Assembly: GCA_015486555.1 (NCBI GenBank) | Contig: WFRL01000008.1 | Span: 1 to 10,295, forward strand | Direction of reading: 5' to 3' | From: Candidatus Microgenomates bacterium | GTDB lineage: Bacteria; Patescibacteriota; Microgenomatia; JAADGY01 | Length of the DNA: 10,295 nucleotides | The notes under the pieces: model-generated | Database searches by the model: none | The model's input: the letters and a program-made list of their open reading frames with translations, nothing else | What the model was told of the DNA's origin: nothing | Translations under genes and position numbers: made by a program | Shown: piece after piece, positions 1 through 6,600 of the stretch | Position numbering within the stretch: position 1 is the stretch's first letter | Layout: every line of letters starts with the position of its first letter

Positions 1-117
1 AGCGACAAGCGAAGAATCTAGCGAGCGAAGGCGAGCGCAGGAATCGGAACCCAAACCTGAGTTGACTCTCATGCGCCTTCGGCTAGATTCTTCGTCGCTA
101 TGGCTCCTCAGAATGAC
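1..117. repeat. Long imperfect palindromic intergenic element, copy 1 (cut by the window edge)
   Basis: The arms AGCGAC (1-6) plus GAAGAATCTAGC (11-22) pair with GCTAGATTCTTC (82-93) plus GTCGCT (94-99), with AAGC at 7-10 bulged out. The right side continues to TCAGAATGAC (108-117), whose partner would lie left of position 1, so the element is truncated by the window. An inner GC-rich stretch (GCGAGCGCA near 31-39 against TGCGCC at 72-77) extends the fold. It shares arms and part of its central sequence with the element at 2217-2350. No coding capacity is visible. It looks like a dispersed REP/MITE-like non-autonomous repeat; no transposase is nearby. Confidence 0.8.
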
Positions 118-125
118 ATGGGGGA

Positions 126-174
126 TAAGGTTTTGGATTTTGGTATTAGGATTTTGATATTGTTTAGGATTTAG
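126..174. repeat. Imperfect heptanucleotide tandem array (GGATTT-like)
   Basis: Seven consecutive 7-bp units can be read: TAAGGTT, TTGGATT, TTGGTAT, TAGGATT, TTGATAT, TGTTTAG, GATTTAG. The units are degenerate but keep a strict 7-bp phase. The array lies between the palindromic element and a perfect 22-bp palindrome. It resembles the short tandem heptamer repeats known from some bacterial intergenic regions; a function is not evident. Confidence 0.55.
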
Positions 175-175
175 G

Positions 176-197
176 ACCTGCCTGCCGGCAGGCAGGT
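176..197. repeat. 22-bp perfect GC-rich palindrome
   Basis: ACCTGCCTGCC is followed directly by its exact reverse complement GGCAGGCAGGT. There is no unpaired loop base, so this is a perfect DNA palindrome rather than a classic stem-loop. No T-run follows on the plus strand beyond GTTTA, so it is not a convincing terminator. It could be a protein-binding site or a dispersed repeat. I recall similar CCTGCC/GGCAGG palindromes from CPR genomes, but cannot check this here. Confidence 0.85.
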
Positions 198-214
198 TTA
201 GTACTTTCCTGACT

Positions 215-249
215 AAGTTCCAAGTTCTGAGTTCTGATAACCGATTTCC
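215..249. repeat. Heptanucleotide array (RAGTTCY-like), copy 1
   Basis: Five consecutive 7-bp units: AAGTTCC, AAGTTCT, GAGTTCT, GATAACC, GATTTCC. A related five-unit array lies at 2364-2398. In both places the array directly precedes the promoter of a plus-strand operon and ends in GATTTCCAA. Confidence 0.7.
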
Positions 250-269
250 AAAACATAGGTTAGAGAAAC

Positions 270-275
270 TATAAT
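270..275 (+). promoter_or_regulatory. -10 box TATAAT immediately upstream of the radical SAM gene
   Basis: A perfect TATAAT ends 6 nt before the ATG at 282, so initiation at the usual distance would fall on or next to the start codon. No good Shine-Dalgarno stands before the ATG (the sequence is AATAAAAGT). The -35 region (about 245-252, TTTCCAAA) is a poor match to TTGACA. This suggests a leaderless transcript, but an upstream promoter cannot be excluded. Confidence 0.5.
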
Positions 276-281
276 AAAAGT

Positions 282-1349
282 ATGAAAGAGGCGAGGTTAT
301 ATCGTAAATTAAAAAACAACCTTGTCCAGTGCCAAGCCTGCCGTTGGCACTGCACTATCCCTGATGGCCAAACAGGCATCTGTGGAGTTCGTTACAACAA
401 AGGCGGTACTCTTTACTTAACTGTCTATGGCCAAGCCGTCGGCCTCCACGCTGACCCAATAGAAAAGAAACCTCTTTATCATTTTCTTCCAGGAACTCAA
501 GCTTTATCTTTTGGAACGGTCGGTTGTTCTTTTGGTTGTTTATTCTGTCAAAATTACTTTCAATCTCAACCACCTCGAGAGATACGAAGTTTAAGGACCT
601 CAGCTGAGGAACGACTCAAACTTCTCAAACAAGTCACCCATCAGGAATCAACTCCTGCTTCCCCTAAAGAGATTGTTAAGCTGGCCGAAGAATATCACCT
701 TCCTGCTATAGCCTACACCTATAATGAACCAACCGTTTTTATCGAGTATGCCTACGATACCGCTAAACTTGCCCATCAGAAGAAGATTAAAAACGTCTTT
801 GTTTCTAACGGCTTCGAGTCCGTAGAAAGCCTTAACTATATATCCCCCTACCTCGATGCTATAAATATTGACTTAAAGAGCTTTAATGAGGATTTCTATC
901 GAAAAATTGTAAAGGGAAGATTAAAAGATGTTTTGGAAAATATTAAGTTGGTTTACCAAAAGCACATTCACCTAGAGATAACTACTCTCATTATCCCCCA
1001 TCACAATGATGAGCCTGAGGAGCTAAAACAAATTGCCCATTTTATCGCTAATATCGACTCTGATATCCCCTGGCATGTTACTGCCTTCTACCCGGCCTAC
1101 AAAATGCTAGATACTCCTCCAACTCCTCCCGAAACCCTTCTCCAGGCTTGGGAGATAGGAAAAAAGGAAGGGTTAAACTATGTCTACATTGGCAACATCT
1201 TGGACCCCGAGCATTCCTCAACTTATTGCCCTAAGTGTCATTCCCTTCTCATTAAAAGGCAAGGCTGGCGGACCGAAGTAGTTAACCTTGACCTCAAAAC
1301 CGGCCGTTGCCGACAGTGCGGTTACCAAATTAAGGGGGTCTGGCAATGA
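282..1349 (+). CDS. amrS: AmmeMemoRadiSam system radical SAM enzyme
   Basis: The protein has 355 residues, the usual size for this family, which is related to pyruvate-formate-lyase activating enzymes. The radical SAM iron-sulfur motif CxxxCxxC is C82, C86, C89 in GCSFGCLFCQN. Family blocks follow in order: YTYNEPTVFIEY (145-156), VSNGFES (174-180), INIDLKS (194-200), HVTAFYPAYKM (265-275) and YIGN (302-305). An extra cysteine set sits at the N-terminus (C17, C20, C24, C34). A C-terminal zinc-ribbon-like pair of CxxC knuckles (C316/C319, C343/C346) is typical of the AmmeMemoRadiSam branch rather than of simple PflA proteins. The physiological substrate of this widespread system is, to my knowledge, not established. 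The stop codon overlaps the next start (ATGA), so translation is probably coupled to the MEMO-like gene. ATG 282 was chosen because it is the first start of the frame and lies just after a TATAAT box. The family call is firm; the reaction is unknown. Confidence 0.92.
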   Translation: MKEARLYRKLKNNLVQCQACRWHCTIPDGQTGICGVRYNKGGTLYLTVYGQAVGLHADPIEKKPLYHFLPGTQALSFGTVGCSFGCLFCQNYFQSQPPREIRSLRTSAEERLKLLKQVTHQESTPASPKEIVKLAEEYHLPAIAYTYNEPTVFIEYAYDTAKLAHQKKIKNVFVSNGFESVESLNYISPYLDAINIDLKSFNEDFYRKIVKGRLKDVLENIKLVYQKHIHLEITTLIIPHHNDEPEELKQIAHFIANIDSDIPWHVTAFYPAYKMLDTPPTPPETLLQAWEIGKKEGLNYVYIGNILDPEHSSTYCPKCHSLLIKRQGWRTEVVNLDLKTGRCRQCGYQIKGVWQ

Positions 1350-2149
1350 ACCAAACTAATATCCGCCCTCCAGCCGCAGCAGGTAGGTTCTATCCAGCAG
1401 ATGAAGAGGAGTTAAGAAACCTTATTAGCTCCTTTTGGCCATCAACAACCAAACATAATCCTAGAATAAAAGCAATTCTCAGCCCTCATGCCGGCTATAT
1501 CTATAGTGGGCCTACTGCCGCCAAAGCTTACGCTCTCTTAGAGCCATCCTATTATTCCAACATTATCCTTTTGGGACCTTCTCACTTCTTTGGAGTTACT
1601 GGCTTAGCTGGAGACGATCACGATTTCTGGCACACACCTTTTGGATCAGTCAGATTGAAAAAACTACCCCTCAAACCACCTTTTAGTTTCACCGAAAGAG
1701 AATTCCACCTACCAGAACATTCCTTAGAAGTTCAACTTCCTTTCCTTCAATATTCCTTGAAGCAAGAGTTCACTATATCTCCCTTTTTAACCAGCATCCC
1801 CAAATACTTAGAGGAGATTACCAACTTTATCAATCAAAACTTAGACGAAAAAACACTTCTAATCATTAGTTCCGACTTATCCCATTACTACCCTCAGGAA
1901 CTAGCTGTGAGTAAAGATCGTTTCACTATCGAGACTGTTCTTAATCTAGACCTCGAAATTGTTCTCCGTTCTCGCGACTCAGAATATCCAGCTATCGAGG
2001 CCTGTGGCCGCTGGGCAATCGCTATCTTAATAAAACTGGCAAGAGAAAACAGTTGGCAACCCCAGCTAGTAGATTACACCACTTCCGCTCAAGCAAGTGG
2101 TGATTACAACTCCGTCGTTGGTTACGCCTCGATGATTTTCATTGATTGA
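1346..2149 (+). CDS. amrB: AmmeMemoRadiSam system protein B, MEMO family
   Basis: This 267-residue protein is full length for the MEMO family, an alpha/beta fold related to extradiol-type dioxygenases. Conserved blocks are visible: RPPAAAGRFYPAD (7-19), SPHAGYIYSGPTAAKAY (46-62), LLGPSHF (75-81), EHSLEVQLPFLQ (124-135), SSDLSHY (175-181), EACGRW (218-223) and SGDYNSVVGYAS (251-262). H48, H80 and C220 match in position the His/His/Cys site known to bind metal in human MEMO1. H180 in SDLSHY is also conserved. All are present, so the site looks intact. The gene overlaps the radical SAM gene by 4 bp, and AAGGGGGT at 1332-1339, inside that gene, can serve as its Shine-Dalgarno. The third member of the set, the AMMECR1-domain protein A, is not in the window. 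Biochemical function in bacteria is not established; family membership is clear. Confidence 0.93.
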   Translation: MNQTNIRPPAAAGRFYPADEEELRNLISSFWPSTTKHNPRIKAILSPHAGYIYSGPTAAKAYALLEPSYYSNIILLGPSHFFGVTGLAGDDHDFWHTPFGSVRLKKLPLKPPFSFTEREFHLPEHSLEVQLPFLQYSLKQEFTISPFLTSIPKYLEEITNFINQNLDEKTLLIISSDLSHYYPQELAVSKDRFTIETVLNLDLEIVLRSRDSEYPAIEACGRWAIAILIKLARENSWQPQLVDYTTSAQASGDYNSVVGYASMIFID

Positions 2150-2186
2150 TAACTAGCCTGCTCGTTGGCTTTACCAGTTATCCCAG

Positions 2187-2210
2187 CCTGTCGGGACAGC
2201 TCTTTTCTTT
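2187..2210 (+). terminator. Possible weak terminator of the AmmeMemoRadiSam pair
   Basis: CTGT (2188-2191) pairs with ACAG (2196-2199) around a CGGG loop, or as a 5-bp stem CTGTC/GACAG, followed by the T-rich tract CTCTTTTCTTT. The stem is short for an intrinsic terminator, and a degenerate dispersed palindrome is an equally good reading. Confidence 0.35.
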
Positions 2211-2216
2211 CTTCAA

Positions 2217-2350
2217 GTCATCCTGAGGAGCTGAGGCGACGAAGGATCTAGCGAGCGGAGCGAGCGCAAGGATTAGCACTTAGCTTAGGTTTACCCTCGT
2301 GCGCCTTCGGCTAGATCCTTCACTTCGCCTCTCGGCTCGTTCAGGATGAC
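2217..2350. repeat. 134-bp palindromic intergenic element, copy 2 (complete)
   Basis: GTCATCCTGA (2217-2226) and TCAGGATGAC (2341-2350) are perfect 10-bp terminal inverted repeats. Inside them GAAGGATCTAGC (2241-2252) pairs exactly with GCTAGATCCTTC (2310-2321), and GCGAGCGCA near 2260-2268 faces TGCGCC (2300-2305). Compared with copy 1 at 1-117, both arms carry matched changes (GAATCT/AGATTC there, GGATCT/AGATCC here), so the palindrome is preserved. No open reading frame or transposase is present. It looks like a MITE/REP-like dispersed repeat. Confidence 0.82.
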
Positions 2351-2363
2351 TCGTTAACAGGCT

Positions 2364-2398
2364 AAGTTCCGAATTCTAAGCTCCGAGTTCTGATTTCC
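2364..2398. repeat. Heptanucleotide array (RAGTTCY-like), copy 2
   Basis: Five consecutive 7-bp units: AAGTTCC, GAATTCT, AAGCTCC, GAGTTCT, GATTTCC. It has the same unit length and number as the array at 215-249 and the same last unit. It sits between the palindromic element and the rplJ promoter. Confidence 0.72.
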
Positions 2399-2407
2399 AA
2401 TCAACAA

Positions 2408-2434
2408 TTGAGTGCTGTCATATTGTGTTATAAT
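2408..2434 (+). promoter_or_regulatory. Promoter of the rplJ-rplL operon
   Basis: An extended -10 element, TGT followed by TATAAT, covers 2426-2434. TTGAGT at 2408-2413 is a fair -35 match, but the spacer is only 15 bp, so the extended TG may carry much of the strength. Initiation would be near 2441, just before the L10 leader RNA. This fits a ribosomal operon with its own promoter. Confidence 0.7.
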
Positions 2435-2447
2435 TACTTTGTAGTTA

Positions 2448-2530
2448 GGCCAAAGACAGTGGGGGTTCCAGGAAAACTGGAAATTAAAAAGCCCACCGAG
2501 GCGGATAATTTTCCCCCTGTCTTGGTTCCA
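2448..2530 (+). ncRNA. Ribosomal protein L10 leader (autoregulatory mRNA element)
   Basis: The basal stem pairs CCAA (2450-2453), GACAG (2455-2459) and GGGG (from 2461) with the 3' arm CCCCCTGTCTTGG (2513-2525); A2454 and T2460 are bulged. Within it TTCCAG (2466-2471) and CTGGAA (2477-2482) make a perfect hairpin with loop GAAAA, followed by the conserved-looking CCCACCGAGG (2491-2500). The GACAG...ACCGAGG...CTGTC pattern matches the known L10 leader family, where L10 or the L10-L12 complex binds its own mRNA and represses translation of both genes. No T-run follows the stem, so control is more likely translational than by attenuation. The rplJ start is about 20 nt downstream. Confidence 0.85.
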
Positions 2531-2545
2531 ATTAGAGACTATATT

Positions 2546-3082
2546 ATGCCAAATCAAAAAAAGAAGGAAATAGTTGCTAAAATCGAGAAGCTTATAAAAG
2601 AAGCTCAAGCTATATTTTTAGCTGACTACTCTACCCTTTCAGCTAACCAGATAAACCAGTTGAGAAATAATTTAAAAGAAAACCAAGCTAGGTTGATGAT
2701 TATTAAAAACCGCCTTTTTAAACTAGCCCTTGCCGCTATTAATAAAGATGTAGCTCAAAAGATAGAAGAAAAAGGAATATTCCAAGGGCCAATTGCGGCT
2801 ATTTTTTCTCAAGCTGATGAGATTTTGCCTCTTAAAACCGTCGCACAATTTAAACAAGAAGAAGGTAAAGAAAACCCAACTTTTAAGTTAGGTTTCAACC
2901 AAAAACAAATTTATTCTGCCGAGGAGATCAACCAACTTATCAAGTTACCTGATAAACAAACACTCCAAGCCCAAGTGGTGGGGGCCCTTAACAACCCTGT
3001 TTACGGCTTAGTAAACAGCCTTAGCTGGTCGATGAAACAACTAATCTGGACCTTACAAAGTCTTCAAGAGAGCAAGCCTTAA
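2546..3082 (+). CDS. rplJ: 50S ribosomal protein L10
   Basis: The protein has 178 residues, normal for bacterial L10, which forms the base of the ribosomal stalk and binds L12 dimers through its C-terminal helix. Typical features are the N-terminal helix KKKEIVAKIEKLIKEAQ, then AIFLADYSTLSANQINQLR, and the RLMIIKNRLFKLAL segment that contacts 23S rRNA. The frame is open upstream to a TTG at 2408, but that would make 46 extra residues across the promoter and L10 leader. ATG 2546, giving MPNQKKKEIV, is therefore the start. Only a weak GAG (2535-2537) stands at Shine-Dalgarno distance, which may leave initiation sensitive to the leader fold. The gene is followed by rplL after 31 nt, and no rplK/rplA precede it. 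Confidence 0.95.
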   Translation: MPNQKKKEIVAKIEKLIKEAQAIFLADYSTLSANQINQLRNNLKENQARLMIIKNRLFKLALAAINKDVAQKIEEKGIFQGPIAAIFSQADEILPLKTVAQFKQEEGKENPTFKLGFNQKQIYSAEEINQLIKLPDKQTLQAQVVGALNNPVYGLVNSLSWSMKQLIWTLQSLQESKP

Positions 3083-3090
3083 CAATATTA

Positions 3091-3110
3091 TTAAAATTTT
3101 AAAAGGAGGA
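3091..3110 (+). promoter_or_regulatory. Strong ribosome binding site of rplL
   Basis: AGGAGG (3104-3109) lies 4 nt before ATG 3114 and is preceded by the AT palindrome TTAAAATTTTAA (3091-3102). The near-perfect site contrasts with the weak one of rplJ and fits the need for several L12 copies per L10. Confidence 0.85.
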
Positions 3111-3113
3111 AAA

Positions 3114-3533
3114 ATGGCTGACGAAAAGAAAACAGAGGAAGTTAAACTTCCCGCCAACCTGCAAAAAATAGTTGATGAAGTCGAGAAACTGTCAGTACTC
3201 GAGCTTTCTCAACTGGTTAAGGCCTTAGAGGATAAGTTTGGAGTAACTGCTTCAGCTCCGGTAGCCGCAGTAGCAGCTCCAGCCGCTGGCGCCCAACCGG
3301 CTGAAGAGGCAGAGGAGAAAACAGAGTTTGATGTTATCCTCACCGCTGCCGGCTCCAATAAAATAGCCGCTATCAAGGCTGTCCGCGAGCTTCGCCAAGA
3401 CTTAGGCCTTAAAGAGGCTAAAGACTTAGTCGAATCAGCTCCTAAACCAGTCTTAGAAGGCGTCAAGAAGGAAGAAGCCGAAGAGGCTAAGAAAAAGCTC
3501 GAAGCCACCGGTGCTCAAGTCGAGTTGAAGTAA
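3114..3533 (+). CDS. rplL: 50S ribosomal protein L7/L12
   Basis: This 139-residue stalk protein recruits and stimulates translational GTPases. An N-terminal dimerization and L10-binding domain (about 14-46, with VEKLSVLELSQLVKALEDKF) follows a charged extension MADEKKTEEVKLP that is somewhat longer than in E. coli. A flexible Ala/Pro/Glu hinge covers about 47-68. The C-terminal domain (70-139) has the classic EFDVIL, KIAAIKAVRELRQDLGLKEA and KDLVESAPKPVLEGV segments, including the lysine-rich factor-binding helix. It is translated from its own strong site 31 nt after rplJ, and expression probably responds to the L10 leader. The expected rpoB does not follow; instead the operon meets a convergent gene at a shared terminator. 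Confidence 0.97.
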   Translation: MADEKKTEEVKLPANLQKIVDEVEKLSVLELSQLVKALEDKFGVTASAPVAAVAAPAAGAQPAEEAEEKTEFDVILTAAGSNKIAAIKAVRELRQDLGLKEAKDLVESAPKPVLEGVKKEEAEEAKKKLEATGAQVELK

Positions 3534-3550
3534 AATCATCCAGTCCTGGT

Positions 3551-3591
3551 AATGAAAAAATAACTCACCTACGAGGGTGGGTTTTGTCTTT
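3551..3591. terminator. Bidirectional intrinsic terminator between rplL and the RHS gene
   Basis: AACTCACCT (3562-3570) pairs with GGGTGGGTT (3575-3583) around ACGA, with two G-T wobbles on the plus strand. TTTTGTCTTT follows for plus-strand transcripts. Read on the minus strand the same hairpin is followed by the complement of AAAAAATA (3555-3562), a clean T-run. It lies 28 nt after the rplL stop and 17 nt after the RHS stop, so it can end both converging transcripts. Confidence 0.8.
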
Positions 3592-3600
3592 ATAATTTTC

Positions 3601-6600
3601 TCATCTTATCCTATCCAGCCTTTTAGTGAAAAGATAAAATAAATTTCTATTACCTTCATAAAACTCTCGTAAACCTAACCTCCGAGACATACGACCACCA
3701 AATAAAGCCGATCTAACCTCATTGTAAGGACGTCCTCCCTTATCATCTAAAATATGACCATACTCGTGAGCCAGTGCCGCTAAACGTTCTTCCCATGAAG
3801 CTCCTTCTGCTTGTCTTCCTATTTTAATTACTTTCTCTGCATCTTTATATCCCATAAAGTAATTCCCAGAAGGATTATAAATCATTCCTATTCCATATTT
3901 TCCTTCAATATCTTCTTGCATCCTTCTAAAAACTTCAGATGCAGCAACACCCCTATCTAAAAGCTGTTCTGCCTTTCCTACTATATTACTTTGCACTAGT
4001 TTATTAGAAAACATCTCTTCCTCAAACTCGCCCATTCCTTCCACAAAAGCCCCATTACCATTTAATACCCGGTTTAAATAATAGCTAATCCAATTACTTC
4101 CTCCGCTTTCGGCAATCAATTTTTTTACAGCACCAGAAGTAATACGAGTATATTTCGTCCCTTTGATAACAAATGACCTTCCTACCTTTCCCACTTGCCT
4201 TCCCACCATCCCCATCCCCACCCCAACTGCTGTATTGACAGTCGTAGTTATAGCAGCGTGTTCTAGAGCGGCTCCAGTATCCTCATGCTTAGCATACTTG
4301 TTATAAGCAGTTTGAGCAGCAAATCCAGCCGCTGCTCCCACCCCCGCACACACACCTGTTCCAACACCAAAGGTTCCACCTATACAGGCTCCCTCAGCAC
4401 CTGCTTGAAGAGCTGACACTGCCACATGTCCCCAATCTACATGACCTGTTGTTACATATTGAGTCACTGCATCTACTCCTCCCCCAACTAAAGCCCCACC
4501 TATTCCACCTACCAAAGCTCCTACACACCAAGGGCAGGTTCCATTCGGATCTTCCATCATCACCGGATTTCCACCAACGTATATGTAACGATTGAGGCCA
4601 TCTTGAACTGAGTCAGCTTGGACAAAGACACCTAAATTAGGGTTATAATAACGGCTGTTATAGTAGTACAAACCAATATTGTTGTCATAGTATTGGCCAG
4701 TATAGGTTTGTTTGGTTGGCAAAACATTTAGATTAAGGTTGCTAATCATCAAACCATAAGGGAAGTAAAAAATACGTTTACTCTCAGATAAGCCAGGAAT
4801 CAACTGGCCATTTTTACTGGTTACTAAAGCCAGTGAGGACTGATGGTTACTAAACCTAAACCGCCACTGCCATTCTCCTCCATTTATTCTTTCCTTTAAG
4901 ATACTGCCTATAGGGAGAGGTAACTCAACTACTTCTTTAGTCTCTTTCCGGCCAGCCTTCATTACCACACTCTTCTGATAATCAGGCGTGTAAAAATCGC
5001 CTTCTACCAAATGCCCATTTCTGTCTTTAACTATTTGAATCAGCCTCTCAGCGGGATAGATATAGTAAAACTCAGTAGTTGTTTTCAAACCCTGCCCATC
5101 ATAAAGCTTAACCTGAGTCGGCAAGTCTAAAACTGGTATCTGATAAACATATTCTTTAATCAGCCGACCGCTTCCATCTATCTCCTTTAATAAATCACCC
5201 TTCTTATTGTAAAGGTAATAATACTTCTGACCATTAATAACTGCGATTTTGGGGGCATTATATGGGCAGCCATTCTTTTGGGCATCAAAATGGGTATGGT
5301 TTTTATAATCCTCATTCTTTTGGCAACCATCCTTCAAATACTCTATACTGCTTGCCTCTGATTTTATAGATGAAATAAGTGAAACCTCATCTTTCTTAGT
5401 TATCTGACCGTTATCTTGATACTTATAATTCCCCTTGTAAAGATCGCCACCGGCAGCCACCAACCGTCCTAGAGAATCATATCGAAAGATCTTATTTACA
5501 GCTTTTCCCCCCACTCCAACATTATCGGTTATCCTTTTTAACAAACCGCTGGGAGAATAGAAATAGCTTTCGTCAAAGATTTTTTGGGTTCCTGCTCTTA
5601 TCACTTTGTGACCAAGGTTAGAATAGAGATCGTAGTCATAGGAAACATTCATCGTCGTTAGGTAATTGACTCCTTTTAACCTATTTAGAGCATCATAACT
5701 TACATTACTTATCAGCTCCTGGTTGCTTGCCTTATCCTGGATTTTAATGAGATCACCACTAGTTGAATAGGTATATCCTAGATCAAACACCTTTCCTATG
5801 AAGTTGCTCTCTTTGGAAGTAGACATTAACAACCCAGTTGAGGTATAACTATTAACCAAATGATTATTTAGATATCTAAAATTGTTGAGGGAATTAAGTT
5901 CTGCTAGAGGCGAAAGGTCAGCTAAGCTGCTTCTAATCTCCTTTTGGTTTCCTTGAAGGTCATAAGAAAATTTGGTCGAAGAAATAGTTTTACCATTCAG
6001 TTTATCTGTTAAAGGCAAATTATCAACCTTTACTGCTGTGGCATAAACCTTACCTAAGGCGTTATTTTCCTTATTATCATAAGCAGTTGAAAACTGATAA
6101 TAAACCTTACCATCGAAGCCAACAGCTCTTTTACTAACTACCCTACCTAAAAGGTCATAGTTATACTCCACCCTATTCCCTAAAACATCGGTCGTTTTCT
6201 CTAGATGGAGATAATTATCATAAACATAACTTGTTTTACCTCTATCAACACTTTCCTGGAATAAAATCATTCCTTGATTGTTATAAGTATATTTATCTAT
6301 CACTTTCCCCTCAGTATTAATTATCTCTATTGGTTTGTTCTTAAGGGCAGGATGGTAAATGGTTCGATTGCTTACTGGCTTCCCCTTAGATTGGGTACAG
6401 CTAGAGACGGTGGCCCCACTTCCCGGCTGACAGAGGTAGGCAATCTTCTTAATCACTCTTCCCAAACCGTCTTTCTCAATCACTGACTCATTTCCTTGTT
6501 CATCAAAGGTAGTTACCCGATATCCAGCGTACTCCATCCTCTTCTCCAACTGCGATTGCCCCTTAGGACCTATCTTCCAGCTAGTTACCTTCAAAGGACG

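Larger units (their letters stand above)
2150..2407. other. Intergenic region without a gene
   Basis: No credible coding sequence lies here on either strand; a minus-strand frame across 2354-2608 is the complement of the repeat array, promoter and L10 leader. The stretch holds a weak hairpin (AGCC 2155-2158 with GGCT 2167-2170), a possible terminator near 2187-2210, a 134-bp palindromic element and a heptamer array, each listed separately. Confidence 0.75.

Noticed and set aside
1..281. CRISPR array or attachment site in the repeat-rich first intergenic region
   Set aside because: There are no regularly spaced identical repeats with unique spacers, no cas genes, and no integrase or tRNA nearby; the structure is palindromes and 7-bp tandem units.
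355..573. Minus-strand frame inside the radical SAM gene
   Set aside because: It lies opposite strongly conserved family motifs, including the CxxxCxxC cluster, and has no start signal.
2150..2180. Hairpin TAACT...AGTTA with AGCC/GGCT just after the MEMO-family gene as a terminator
   Set aside because: The stems are short and interrupted, and no T-run follows.
2408..2545. 46-codon N-terminal extension of L10 from a TTG at 2408
   Set aside because: It covers the promoter -10 box and the L10 leader structure, has no L10-like sequence, and standard L10 begins at ATG 2546.
2354..2608. Minus-strand frame of 84 codons
   Set aside because: It is the complement of the heptamer array, promoter, leader and rplJ start; the peptide reflects the repeats and has no protein family features.
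3209..3508. Minus-strand frame opposite rplL
   Set aside because: A Ser/Ala-rich shadow of the Ala/Glu-rich L12 hinge and C-terminal domain.
4528..4539. CPWC as a thioredoxin-like active site
   Set aside because: It sits at the edge of a Gly-rich hydrophobic linker with no thioredoxin-fold sequence around it.
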